From Penelope pileata (Eukaryota > Chordata > Aves > Galliformes > Cracidae), in NCBI GenBank assembly GCA_013396635.1, contig WBMW01000147.1, positions 1-64,000 of the forward strand: 64,000 bases of DNA, in the 5' to 3' direction. Numbering within the stretch: position 1 is the first letter of the stretch; every line of letters starts with the position of its first letter. Below the pieces are notes generated by a model. It did not search any database and was not told the DNA's origin. It saw only the letters and a program-made list of their open reading frames with translations. Position numbers and translations under genes: made by a program. Below, one piece after another: positions 1 through 11,344 of this stretch.

Positions 1-209
1 TATCTTCAACACATTGGAGGAACGGCCTGGACCGCGCAGTTCATTTCAAGTGATTGGTTGGGATCATTTCAAGTGATCCCAAAGCATGTTACTAACTTAA
101 CAAGCTGAAACACACTATATTAAATGCTACATGCAGAGATCACTTCATCCATTGCTGCAACAACCACTTTAGTGGTGAAATGAGCCAACTGTTCAAACAC
201 TCAGTTCTG
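1..209. other. Unannotated AT-rich DNA at the window edge
   Basis: I see no gene, repeat family or RNA in this stretch. A short direct repeat built on TTTCAAGTGAT occurs near 47 and 67; it looks like a local duplication and has no family assignment. Confidence 0.4.
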
Positions 210-450
210 CAAGGTGTTGAGCTCTACTAGCCTGGTACAATGCCCACTGAAGTCAATATAAAGACTCCTAAAGATTTTGTTGGGCTCTAGATTAGAATGT
301 ATTACTCTTTTCCATCAAAGCATTTAGGAATGTACTTAACTTAAGCACTTGAGCAGTTCACTTGATGTTAATAGAGTTTTAACTCGCTTAAAATTGAACG
401 TGTGCGTTTTTGAAGTAGGGCTGAGTGTCTTAATGCTGTGCTCTACAGAT
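210..450. repeat. Ancient sauropsid interspersed repeat, strongly diverged
   Basis: The stretch has phrases that recur in old reptile and bird repeats. These include a GTTGAGCTC head, CCACTGAAGTCAAT followed by AAGACTCCTAAAG, TTGGGCTCTAGATTAG, then a CTTAACTTAAGCACTTGAGCAG segment facing a partly complementary AACTCGCTTAAAATTGAACG segment. The last two resemble the two arms of a fold-back repeat built on TTAAGCAC. I recognise the pattern but cannot name the family with certainty; MIR/L2-like or a fold-back DNA element are both possible. It carries no coding potential. Confidence 0.42.
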
Positions 451-1140
451 TGCAAGTAATTTGACACAATATAGAGAAGCAGGAAACAAAATCTAAGGAA
501 CACCTTAATTTATCAGATCTGTTGGTAGCAACATTTAAACACCCTTACTGAACACACCATCAAAGACAGCATGAAAGAAGAATACTTATCCACCCCTTGA
601 AACATTTGTCTTCATTATATCCCAGTAAGTTTATATTATTACCCATGTGTTTTATTACCAGTGCTTTGTTATTTGGAGACTGTAAAATTATGAATCTTTT
701 TGTGCTTGCAAATCACAAATTCCTGTTACTGTAATCCAGTAACTCATTCCTTTCTTCCTACACTGGAAGTTGGATTAATAAGCATTTCCTACACTAATTC
801 ATTAATTAAAAAACTGTAAGAAAGAATAGGCCTATGAATTGGAGCAAAATGATTGGAAAGGACTATAGCAAAGCAACTGGAGGGAAAAAAAAAAACGTTC
901 TGTTTACTATTAGGCAGCTCCAAGGATGCTACTTCTCAGTCCTGAAGACAGTAAGGTTTTATGATACTAGAAAAGATAGTAAGTCCAGGTCAGAGCTGGG
1001 ACAGTAATAACCCTTCTTCATAACCTGACTGCACCCTTCCATGTTAACATACTGTGAACTGAGCACAAGTGACAAAACCAATCCATCACTGCACCGCCAA
1101 CACAAAGAAGAATAGAGAGGTTAACAGAAATTGATGACAT
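451..1140. other. Unannotated single-copy-looking DNA
   Basis: No gene, RNA or repeat family is recognisable. There is an A-run near 884-895. Open frames are short and lack any familiar domain. Confidence 0.4.
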
Positions 1141-1740
1141 CCCCGCTTGAATTTTACACTGATTCGGCCAGCTCTGCGATTGAAACAGACAAAGATTTAT
1201 AGTCCGAGCTAGGACGCTGGCTCTCCTTGATTGCCTTGATTTTTTTTTTTATGCGCTTCTGCATATTTATTTCCAAGCTCATCACAGGCTTGTAGCATTA
1301 GAATGCTGATTTGATTTTACATTCCAAGAGGAGTAGACATTATGCAGCCATTTGCATGATGTGAGAGAAATCACCATAACCGTTTGTGATATTGGGGACC
1401 AAAATGATCGCTAATGTTCACCTGTATAAGCAGGATTGTGTAATATTTTTTTGAAATTCAGATTTTTTCCTTTTGTGTCTCTTTCTGTGAAAAAAATAAA
1501 AAAATAAAAAGAGGAAATTATTCCATATCCTGTGGATGAGAAATTGTGTTTTGTCATGCCTCCGAGGGCTACAGTGGTATTGAGCTTTTATGAATTCGTT
1601 TGATATCAGGGCTGAGCTCTACGAGTTCCAACACAAATTTTTTTCCCCATGACATTATTACTGAAAGCTTTTATCAGTTCATTGTGACAAAAAATTGATT
1701 ATTATCCTTGACATTTGATGGATAGCTTTCATAAATGTAC
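1141..1740. promoter_or_regulatory. Candidate conserved non-coding element (possible enhancer)
   Basis: No repeat family is visible, and CpG dinucleotides are unusually frequent for this AT-rich window (11 counted between 1141 and 1640). The block contains a perfect POU octamer ATTTGCAT (1350-1357), several TGATT/ATTA homeodomain-type words and a TGACATTTGATGG word (1709-1721) resembling PBX/MEIS sites. These are traits of developmental enhancers retained in gene deserts. Conservation itself cannot be seen in one sequence, so the enhancer reading is inference. Confidence 0.33.
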
Positions 1741-3756
1741 TTTTTTTTTTCTTTTTTTCATTTTTCTCTTTTTGGTATGTGTGTGTGCATGAGTCTGTAA
1801 AGTTTCTGTATGAAGGCTCTATTTTCTGGTTAGAAGAAGAAAATCAAGCAACAACCACTTAATCCATGAAGTATTCTTGTACCACTGCTATCTGTGAAAA
1901 AGTTAGAAGTGAGGTGACAATCCCGCTTCCTTATAATTTCTTCCACTTAAACACTGGGAAAATGCATGTTCACACTGTTTAAAGACAAATTTGGATTAGT
2001 AATATAACTGTTCTGTTACCTGAAAAGGAAATTTTGAAGAAGTTGTGACTGAGTCATTGATAGCCACTCTATAGTTTATTTCAGACCTTTGCTTTTCCCA
2101 GATTGTAATACTTCTTTGGAGTTATTATATTTTAAACAAACATTCAGCAGGTGTCTGACAGAAGAACAAAGTTTCTTTTAAATAGTTTAACTCTTGTTTA
2201 TTGCATTCTAGGAACAAGAGGCAGTGGGACTCAAATCATTCTAAACAAAGCTAGGCGGTGAAGTTAATGGTGATCCAGTTACGGTCTCTCACAGGCGGGA
2301 ATATTCACCTCTGAGTGTGTGTTAGTGTTGATAGGAGCTCTGTGTTTGCCTTGGCAGGAGAATATACTTTAAGAGAATGTGGCAGAACAGTGTGCTTCTG
2401 AAAGAGTGGGAAATGGCTGCTTTCCCCACTTGCCATTATCAATGATGGATTTTTAGGTGTCTTCCCAGGGACCCTTGCTGAAACGAAAAGTGGGAGGATA
2501 GGGAATTTTAGAGAAATTTGTGAAGACAGAAAGTCAGCCAGAGGCCAGACCAGCCATTTGCTCAAGAAAACGGGCTTTAGAGAAGATAAGATTAGTTATA
2601 GGAACAGATTTTAACCTTTTGAAACAAATGCTGTTAAGTGTCAAATCAATTAAGAAATAAAAAATAAAAGATTTTTCTAAACTGTGTGTCAGTTTCAGAT
2701 GTTTGGTGGTTTTTGAGATCACAGAAGTCACTGAACAGAAAGCTGAGAATTTAGCTTTGCAGTTACCATTGTTCAGATGCCAAAGTGGTTTCTCATGATG
2801 GATCAGCTCAAGGACAGATACAACATGAAGGTGAAAGAGAGAAAGAAGATACTGCACAGCAGGACTGAGAGGTCTCAGTCCATCACATAACCTGTGATAT
2901 GTGCACTTTGCTAAGAGTACAGCTGCAGTCTTCTTAATTTGCTTTCCATCTCTCTACAATCCCAGTAAGTCTATCCTGTGAGCAGGTTCTGGGACAACTT
3001 AACCAAATAGGAGCAATATAAATGTCAGTATTGTAGGAAAGGAACAATTCTCCAGTGTATACTTTACATCTGTTCTTAGAAAGCAGGACAAAGTTTATAG
3101 AAATAACAAAGCAGTTTTTTTTCCAATTGTACTGGGAAGAAAGGAAAAAATTATCAGTTTTAAGGAAAAATAGGTTAATTATGATGTCATACGTGAGACA
3201 TAAATTGAAAAAATATTCAGAAGAATGTCAGACTAGTGGATAAAACTTGGAAAAGTGAAAAAATTCTGGGGTTCTGGACAAGACAGATTGTTTCACTGCT
3301 GTTTAGGAAGAATGAATAATTTGGCTTTAGTAAACTGCAGGCTGATAAACAGGATACAGAGCAACTAAGTCAGGGTGACATGGGGTTAAATCGATAAAGA
3401 ATAAAAATAATGGTAATATACACATGATCAATAAAAACAACTTGATTGAAAATAAATATTGTGAAATAAACTTGCCCTTTTGGATTAAGTTTATGATTTC
3501 GTTGGCAAAGATCTCTGTCAGGCCTTTGATTTCATTATGATTTAGAAATATTATAGGTAATGATCATAAAAATCTTTCCATCTGGTGCTTTTATAATGGA
3601 ATTCTAAGGGATAGCTAATCCAAACATTAAATCACACTTTTTAGAATTCATAGACTTAAAAAACAACAGAATGGTTAAAAAATGAGAAAGACATCTGAAG
3701 AGTAATGGGAATATTACAATAGACTGGACTTACCTGAGTAAGATTAATTTTAACTT
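1741..3756. other. Unannotated DNA with a T-rich run; no gene
   Basis: A T/C-rich run sits at about 1741-1773, followed by a short GT repeat near 1780-1787. Two minus-strand frames of about 86 and 107 codons (2305-2565 and 2534-2857) show no domain, no compositional bias and no splice context that would make them genes. Confidence 0.45.
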
Positions 3757-4120
3757 TTGCCATGGCAGTATCATACACCTAGGAACCAAGACTGCAAGTC
3801 ACAATTTCTCTGTGAAAGGGAAACGTATTTTGTAACTTATATTTCTGAAGGTGCTGGAAATTGCCGAAGATTCATAGGATCTGGCAAAACATATGATTGG
3901 GAAGCTAAGAGAGCAAATATCAGTCCTCAAATCTGTGGCCAGAAAGATAAGAAGCTGACTCTTATTAACCAGTGGAATAATTTATTTTAGAATCTCATGA
4001 CTTTTCCAGCTCTTGGTATTTAACTCAAAATTAATAGAATTGAAAAGATATGTTCTGCTTTACCAGCAGGCCTGATGCAACTGACAGGTAGGGTGATAAC
4101 TGCTCCTTCCATTGATGAGT
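3757..4120 (+). mobile_element. Ancient CR1/L3-type LINE 3' end (decayed reverse transcriptase C-terminus)
   Basis: The 77-codon frame at 3757-3990 ends in LTLINQWNNLF. That matches the conserved tail of CR1/L3 reverse transcriptases, usually of the form FLTVRVINHWNNLP. The following 120 bases keep the order of the old CR1 3' end: an AACTCAAAATTAATAGAATTG segment, a TTCTGCTTTACCAGCAGG segment, then TGACAGGTAGGGTGATAACTGC near the end. The start is uncertain, because similarity is only convincing from about 3890. It is heavily mutated and non-functional, and appears much older than the CR1 copies at 9, 29 and 59 kb. Confidence 0.5.
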
Positions 4121-6690
4121 TTAAATAACATCTGAATTTTCAGCTTCATCAAAAGAAAATTTTCTAACTCACTATGGGTTTCATAAACAAGAATTGCTTA
4201 AACTGAGGCCCAGATTAGAAACTGAAGAGTTGCTTAAGTTGCCAAAATGAGTTTCAGAACCAAAGGTAAATGTATATAAGATCTTCTGAGCATTCTTGTA
4301 TGGAAAGTTGTCACTTCCTTGTGCTATTTCAGATTTTTCATTTGTTTTCCTTCTTCTGATAGAATATTAGCATTCCATTTGCTGCATTAAGAGCAGAGGA
4401 AAAAGCCATATTGGCCACTACTTTTACTGTGTTAAAATAATTTCACACTCTGAAAACAGGAATGTACTACTGTTGGAGTCTTGGCTCTGTTTGTCTGTGC
4501 ACTTGCTACATGTCGCTTTTTTCAGTTGGATTGTATATACCTGGTGGTTTAGCCTTGGCAAACAGCCCAGTTCCCACCCAGCTGCTCACTCAATCCTACT
4601 GCTTAGAAGGACAAGGATAGAAAAAAGGATGAGAAAATATGTGGGTTGAGGTAAAGGTGAGGAGATTGCTTACCAGTAACTGCCACAGGCAAAACAGATT
4701 CAACTTAGAAAAATCAATTTAATTTATTGTCATTTAAAATAGATTTGGGTACAGTGAAACAAAAAAAAAAGGCTTTGAAACAACACCTATCCTTCCCTAC
4801 CTCTTCCCAGAGAGACCACCTCTGTAAAGTCCCCACCACCAAAAAAACTGCCATGGACACCCAATGCAGTAAAATAAATATAAAAGTGCTAGCCTAGCAA
4901 GTGATTTGAAATAGTGAAGGGACAACATTTAAGTTGAATGTTGCTGTTGCTTTTATATTTTCAGTTAATTTGTAGTGATTACTCAGGATAATCTTCTGAA
5001 GGAATAAAGAACCCACTTTTGAACAAACCCAATGAGCATGATTTTGCCTATAAAATTTGTTTGGACTATTCATTTATATCTCACAACACAACAAGAGATA
5101 CCAGCTTTATTTCACTTCTCTCACAATGAGTGCACTTGCAACGACACCGATGAAACAAACAAATCCTTACTTTTGATCTAGATATCATTTTATTTAAACT
5201 GCTAAATTGTTGTTCTGTATATTCAAATGAATTTGCATTGCATAATATTATATTCTTGACTGCATCTTCCGGTCAGCAATCCATTAGTTGTTCTGAATCT
5301 AGTAAGAAACTAATGTACTATCCATATTAGGAATATGTTGAGACTAGAACATCTGCAGTATAAAGGCTTTTGGAGATTTTCAAAGTTTGTCTGCCAGCAG
5401 GACTTATTTCACAGAAAAGGATAACAGAGAACAGAGGGGAACTCTGGGTCACTCAGATATCTTGTTTCAGAAAATTTGATGGATTTTTTTGATTTCAATG
5501 TTTGAGTCTTTGTTATATTAGAACACTTGTTCCGTTATGATTATAATATGACAAATTATTTCTAATTGTAATGTCATTTTCCATGAAAAATTGAAATGTC
5601 TAAAATAACATAAAGAACAGCCATTTAAAAATTGTTTAAAGTTTTCCCTATGTTTCTAATTGAAATCCTAGAAATATCAGTCCCATTTGAAAAAATATTT
5701 CTATTTTGCCAGGAATATTTTCCAACAAAATATTCTTAACTGAAAAAAAAATTTTCTAGTAAAATTTTTGTCAGAATTTCTCCAATCTCCTCCAATCTCT
5801 CCTAGACTTTTTCTCACCGATTTCCATATTCTTCCTTGCCAGGTGACACTTTGATTCAGTTGGGACACAGAGAACTAAGCTTAATAATCAGGTTTTGGTA
5901 TTAGTCCTAAACATAGAAACAAACAGAATACATTCATTATTTCCAAATTGAAGTTTGGTATTTTATTTTATTTTATAAAGTTGAAAGACATTTAGACAAT
6001 GATTTCAGGATAAATTAGCTTGTATGATGAATTTAATAAAATCATACATTGACAAAATGTCGTTATCTTACACTTAGTTTGATATTCATGGAAATCAAAT
6101 GGGGACACAGGTAGCAAGATAGTGACAGCCTCAAATATTTTCACAGAGAGTAACAATGACTTTGTTCTCACAAATAAAAATAAATTAGATTTAAACTGTG
6201 AAGTTGGAGGCTATCCTGAGAGAAAGAATAATAAACTAAAAATAAAAATATTGTTCTCTGTTATTATGAGCAAATTATGTACATTATTCCAAACAGATTT
6301 CATTGAAGTGATTTAACCATAATCTACTTGTTTTGCACTTGCATGCCTGGATTTTATATATCATATGTACAGAGACGGGTAAAATAATATTTCTAAGATA
6401 TAAATATGCATATGCAAAGCCAAGTAAAGCAAGATTGAATCATCTCCATATATTCCATAACAGGAAAATAAAAAGATGACAGTGAGCATCAAATTAACTT
6501 ATTTTACTAGCTTCTCCCTCAAACACATTTTAAAATGTGCAAAACAATGTAATTTGTTGTGGCATGCTACTCCCAGTGTTGCTATTAAGCTATCCAGGTG
6601 ATGCTCTCTTGGGAATCTACTCTGAACAGAGGCCTAATTCGAGACTGGATCACAACATCTGCATCAGATAGAATTTGTCATCTTCTCTCT
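4121..6690. other. Unannotated AT-rich DNA
   Basis: I see no gene, RNA or identifiable repeat. Poly-A runs occur near 4760-4770 and 5743-5752. The 64-codon frame at 6122-6316 is lysine/asparagine-rich, as expected for chance AT-rich sequence. Confidence 0.4.
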
Positions 6691-6705
6691 TCAAGCCCAT
6701 TGGCT

Positions 6706-6718
6706 GTTGCTTAGCAAC
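6706..6718. promoter_or_regulatory. X-box 1, predicted RFX site
   Basis: GTTGC and GCAAC half-sites form a perfect inverted repeat around a 3-base spacer. This is the RFX dimer layout with a slightly short spacer. The inverted CCAAT box begins 7 bases upstream. Confidence 0.5.
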
Positions 6719-6762
6719 TGGTCAATCTCATAGAGTATTTGCCATGACAAATTAGTAGCGTT

Positions 6763-6776
6763 GTTACCATGACAAC
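6763..6776. promoter_or_regulatory. X-box 3, predicted RFX site
   Basis: GTTACCATGACAAC differs from the standard 14-bp X-box GTTRCCATGGYAAC at one position. It is the best consensus match in the cluster. Confidence 0.55.
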
Positions 6777-7022
6777 CAGCTTTGTTACTTAATTAAATTG
6801 ATTTGAATCAGAATTGGCTTTCAGGGAAACAAGTGTGTTGTGTGAAGTAGTAAACATGAGCTTGCTGCTAATCATTCATGCTTTGATGTAGTAGTCCTTA
6901 AAATCAACACCATCAGGATGAAATCTACGATCAGATCCTGAAATCACTGTGGACAGATTTCCTCAAGATTTTCACTTCCTTTTCCAAATTTTTAGAGTAC
7001 TTTGAACATATTTAGCAATGGT

Positions 7023-7116
7023 CAAGAAAGGAAGGAAGGGAAGAAGGAAGAAAGGAGGGAAGAAAGGAAGAAAGGAAGAAAGGAAGAAAGGAAGAAAGGA
7101 AGAAAGCAAGGAGGGA
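7023..7116 (+). repeat. (GAAAGGAA)n / (GAAG)n purine microsatellite
   Basis: About 94 bases of almost pure purine built from GAAG, AAAGG and GGGAAG units, with a regular 8-base AAGAAAGG periodicity in the second half. It explains the Lys/Glu/Arg-rich frame at 7002-7190, which is not a gene. Confidence 0.9.
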
Positions 7117-8454
7117 AAACATTTCAGAAAAACAACGGCAACAAAATCTCAGGTTACAACAATTTTCTGATTAATGCTTTGATACTATAAGTAAGGATTG
7201 TGAAGCTATGATACAATGTCACTGGTCACTGCACAATTTCAGAGAGAAAATTGAAGGGAAATCAGATTATGTGAGGTAAAGAGATAGGAATGGACTTTCT
7301 TTACATTCCTCCTGTTTCTACTCAAGTGACATTTTGACTACTACCTTGAGGGTCTCAATGCTAATCATAATATATGGCTTTGCCTGGTTGGGAAAATGAA
7401 GGAAATCCTGTCTTCTGATGCCTATGATCCAAGCATCACAAAATTAAAATATGGCAAGCTAGAAATTCAATTTCACACTACTGGTAAATTTCTTTTTACA
7501 GGAACACCTACACACTTTTGAATTATGTTTTTTTATCCTTCTTTTCAGAATGACAGAGGCACAAGATTAACATATTAATATCTTACATATATTTAATGAA
7601 TGAAACCTACTCATTAAGTATGAGTAAAGCCATGGCAGACTTTAGATATGCAATCTCGTAGTTTCCAGTTTATCTCTATTTTACCATGGGTAATGTATGG
7701 ATGGCTGCTGTTGCTGTCCCTTCTGATGTTCTTGCAAATTTAACTGCAAAAGTTGTATATTTCTTATAAAATATTAAATGAATTGCTTGGAATTATTTGA
7801 AATTTCTCATTATGTGTGACTGATTTAAAGCTTGAGTGTGCTGTTTTGCATGGATGTTCCAAAGCTTAAGCCTGTGTAAACAATAAATGGGAAACATCAA
7901 CTGAGTGGTGACTTACACAGGAAACTGCAAAATGTTGACAAATTCTGAATTATAAGGTGCTGTGCGGCCTTGCTGCATTGTTTGTGTGCTATCTGTAATT
8001 CACTCTGCTATCATTAGAATACACAGGCAGCCCACTGAATCTCTCTGAAGTACATTTTTATTTCTTTAGACTTTATTAGCAGAGCCTCATTTTTCTAATA
8101 CACTTGTTTTGAAAGTTTGTCTTTGTTCAGAAGCTTCTGGAAAAATAAATCATTTAAAGAAAAGAGGAAACATTTGCATATGTTCAACTAATAAAAAGAA
8201 CTAAGATGATCTGGCACACCTCTGAAAGAATTCATGCAAAGGATTTTTCTCCTTAAACTTTTTTTTTTTTATTTTCCACAGAACTTAGTAATTGTGAAAC
8301 ATGATTTGCAGCAATGCAAAGGAAAGTTTCAAATACTTTGATGTCTTCTCCCTGGTAAATATTATACATTATGTGTATTACCCTGGTACGGTGATTTCAT
8401 CTTCAAAAATCCTGCAGAAAAGTCATATTGTCCTTCTCATTGTTACAGTAGAAT
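7117..8454. other. Unannotated DNA
   Basis: I see no gene or repeat family. A T-run followed by ATTTTCCACAG ends at about 8281 and resembles a splice acceptor, but the frame after it (8301-8609) runs into a MIR-like repeat and has no protein similarity I recognise. Confidence 0.4.
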
Positions 8455-8570
8455 TAATAATAGGAACTCACATCTTTATTTTACAGAGAGGGAAACTGCT
8501 GAGGGAAATTAAGTCATTAGCTAAAGCTCAAAACTCAGAGTCACTGTTCAGGTGTCTGTCATGCACAGCA
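8455..8570 (-). mobile_element. MIR-like (CORE-SINE) fragment
   Basis: Read on the + strand, the order TTTATTTTACAGAGAGGGAAACTG, AGGGAAATTAAGTCATTAGC, then AAAGCTCAAAACTCAGAGTC follows the reverse complement of the MIR central domain (usually TATTTTACAGATGAGGAAACTG, AGAGAAATTAAGTGACTTGC, CAAGGTCACACAGC). The element is therefore on the - strand. It is short and diverged, with no complete ends. Confidence 0.5.
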
Positions 8571-9257
8571 AATTTAGACTTCAAGTTTGACCAGCTAAAA
8601 TTGATATAAAATAAAATATTTCCAAAAGTTGATTTTCTGTATATTTTTTCATTAAAAATTCCTTTATATTTTTATATGTGAGGGGAAAAATTTTTTAGGA
8701 GAAAATTTCATAGGGAGAAAAAGAAATTCTGATGGCTGTTTCTTTTCTACTTTTGCTCTTGTACTTTTCTGACTACTGAAACAATCAATTATTGGAAATA
8801 AGCATTCTGAAAAACAGCGTCAATGTTAGTAATAGAAAAGTCTACAGAATGAAAGTGGAGAGGATTTGTGAACTAGAAGTATATTCAAAGGATACATACA
8901 AGTCTGAAAGAGTGCATTGTTTCAAGACTATCCAGAAGTTGGACAGGTAATTGGGAAATGCTGAAAAATTGTCAAAATTTGACCATTTTGGGAAAAAAAA
9001 TAAAAAAGAAATGATCTCTTTTCATACATCAATATAGCAAGCAGACTGACAATGTCTCATGAGTTGCATGGCTTACTACTTACTTCAGTCATCAATAGCA
9101 ACCTGTATCATACAACAAATGTATTGTTTTGAGAAAAGATGGTAATTTCTCTCCAGATGAATGGAAAAAGACACTTCGGCAGTTTTTAGCCATTGAAAAT
9201 AGAAAAGGTAGCAATATTGTAAATACTAAGATTCTATACTCCTTCCTATTCTCTCTA
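8571..9257. other. Unannotated DNA
   Basis: I see nothing assignable between the MIR-like fragment and the CR1 copy. Confidence 0.4.
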
Positions 9258-10226
9258 AATTGGAAAGACGTGGAGATGATGGGGGAACTGTTCGATGGAT
9301 GAGGAACTGGCTGCAGGATCAAAACCAGAGAGTGGTGGTCAATGGCTCAATATCTTGATGGAGATTGGTGTCAAGTGGTATCCCTTAGGGGTCAGTGCTG
9401 CGACCAATACTCTTCAATATCTTCATCAATGACATCGACAGTGAGATAGAGCACACATTCAGCAAGTTTGAAGATGGTACCAATGTGTGTACTGTAGTTG
9501 ACATGCCTGAGGGATGGGATGCCATTCAGAGAGACCTAGACAGGCTCAAGCAGTGGGCCCAGGAGAACCTCATGAGGTTCAACAAAGCTAAGATCTTGCA
9601 CCTGGGTTGCGGCAATCCTCACTATCAATACACGCTGGGAGACGAAAGGATAGAGAATAGCCCTGTGTAAAAGGATTTGGGAGTACTGGTGGACAACAAG
9701 CTGGACGTGAGCCAGCAATATGCTCTTGCAGCCCAGAAAGCCAACTATATCCTGGGCTGCATCAAAAGAAGTGTGGCCAGTAGACTGAGGGAGGTGATCC
9801 TGCCCCTCTGCTCTTTACTGGTCAGAGTACCTGGAGTACTGCATCCAGATGTGGAGTCATCAGCACAGGAGAGACATGAACCTGTTGGAACGTGTCCCAA
9901 GGAGGGCCACAAAAGTGATCCAAGAGATGGAGCACCTCTCTTATGAGGACAGGCTGAAAGAGCTGGGGCTGTTCAGCCTGGAGAAGAGAAGGCTCCAAGG
10001 TGATCGGATAGAGGCCTTTCACTATCTAAAGGGGATCTGCAAGAAAGAAGTGGACAGAGTCTTTAGCACGGTCTTTGGTGATAGGACATGGGGAAATGGT
10101 TTCAGACTAAAAGAGAAGAGATTTAGGTTGGATTTAAGGAAAAAGCTTTTTACAATAAGGGTGGTGAAGCACCGGAACAGGTTGCCCAGACAGCTGGTGG
10201 AAGCCCTGGCCCTAAAGGCATTCTAA
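9258..10226 (+). pseudogene. Broken CR1 ORF2 (reverse transcriptase C-terminal half)
   Basis: The frame at 9395-9670 contains RPILFNIFINDID, the conserved RT block before the catalytic motif. The catalytic FADD is mutated to FEDG (9467-9478). A TAA at 9668-9670 interrupts the frame, which then continues at 9677. A frameshift at about 9820-9848 moves the reading to 9849-10226, which carries the C-terminal region (SYEDRLKELGLFSLEKRRLQGD, then RVVKHRNRLPR). A TAA at 10224-10226 cuts the last residues. The protein would have copied CR1 RNA into DNA; this copy cannot. Minus-strand frames here are shadows. Confidence 0.88.
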
Positions 10227-10349
10227 GTCAGACTGGACCCGGCTCTGAGCAACCTGATCTAGCTGTAGATGTCCCTGTACATTGCAGGGGAGTTGAACTA
10301 CATGATCTTAAAAGGTCTACTTTCAACTTTAAGGATTCTATGATTCTAA
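9258..10349 (+). mobile_element. CR1 LINE, 5'-truncated, 3' end intact
   Basis: The copy begins in the reverse-transcriptase domain (about 9258, reading roughly RWMRNWLQDQNQRVVVNGS) and runs through the end of ORF2 and the short 3' UTR. It finishes in the ATTCTATGATTCTA repeat at 10334-10348. Loss of the 5' part is normal for CR1, which is usually truncated during target-primed reverse transcription. It belongs to the avian-type CR1 group. Substitutions, a frameshift and stops show an old, inactive copy. Confidence 0.92.
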
Positions 10350-11344
10350 GTGTATTTGGCCTTCAGAGGTCCTGTACTAGAAAAAATATCATGCACAAAA
10401 ATTTAGTGATTTAAGAATGCCATACGCTATTCACCACTGCATGGAGATGTGGGGTGATGGTATAGAGCGGAGAATGATATTGAGTTTAAACATACAATCC
10501 AACTACTGAATCTTCTCCTAAGATATAAAGACAGAGGTGTTTATACCATGACTTGTTGCATTCAGTGAAGAGGTGGTCCCAAAAACAGGTCTTCTGGTAG
10601 AGAAGCAGCTGGTGACACAGCTGGAACCAAGTCCTTTGCTTCGGTGGCCAGTTCAACAACAACATAAGGGGTTAGGTCAGCCCAAGGGTGATGAATATAG
10701 TCAAATCATCTGACCACTCAACTTGCTTAATTATGCTACTTGCTCTCAGGCAAAATGGGCAGATTCTTACTAGATCCTGTCCATACCAATTTTAGTAGCT
10801 TTGTTAAATAGTCAGTACAAATTCATTAACTTGGCTTAGCTACAGCTAACAAATGTCACAGTTTTATGATCTAATCTTTGTTCATATCTTTCAGGGCTAA
10901 GTTAAAGCAGGAATTTGTACATATGGCACATTGTTTTCAGTAGTTTGTCATCACTTATTACTCTTCTTTGTCCCTCCTGAGGAATAAAGGAATGGGGGCT
11001 TATTTTTCTCTTCAAGGTTAATGACTATTATTACACTGAAGACGAATGACTCAAGATCCTTCTATGTTGATTAACTTCATATTCCAAGAAAGAAACTTTT
11101 CTCTTTTGAAAGTGTTTTATTATTCTTCTGTAGCTGACCATCCTCTTCTGATGCCCTTTAGGAGATGATGGCTTACTGATAATTTCCTTACCCATACCTT
11201 AAGATTAAAGGTACAACTGGGCTACTGAAAGAATTTCCCTTCTCTCCTCCATGAAGAGTGTTACATCCGAGCCACATGAACATCAACAGATGCAGCAGGA
11301 CTAATTCTGATCTTTCTTAAAGACAGATTGCTCTGGTATAACGT
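10350..11344. other. Unannotated DNA
   Basis: I see no gene, RNA or named repeat between the CR1 copy and the L2-like remnant. Confidence 0.4.

Larger units (their letters stand above)
6691..6800. promoter_or_regulatory. Cluster of RFX X-box motifs with NF-Y and homeodomain words (candidate enhancer)
   Basis: Within about 100 bp there are three X-box-like inverted half-sites: GTTGCTTAGCAAC (6706-6718), TTGCCATGACAA (6739-6750, weaker) and GTTACCATGACAAC (6763-6776). An inverted CCAAT box (ATTGG, 6699-6703) lies just upstream of the first, and a TTAATTAA homeodomain-type palindrome (6789-6796) lies just downstream of the last. RFX proteins bind GTTRCCATGGYAAC-like sites and often cooperate with NF-Y. 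No transcription start can be identified. Function as an enhancer or as a promoter of an unseen transcript is inference. Confidence 0.5.

Noticed and set aside
7002..7190. Lys/Glu/Arg-rich frame
   Set aside because: Direct translation of the GAAA/GGAA microsatellite.
8265..8609. T-run plus CCACAG and a 102-codon frame, looking like an exon
   Set aside because: The second half of the frame overlaps a MIR-like fragment and the first half has no recognisable domain.
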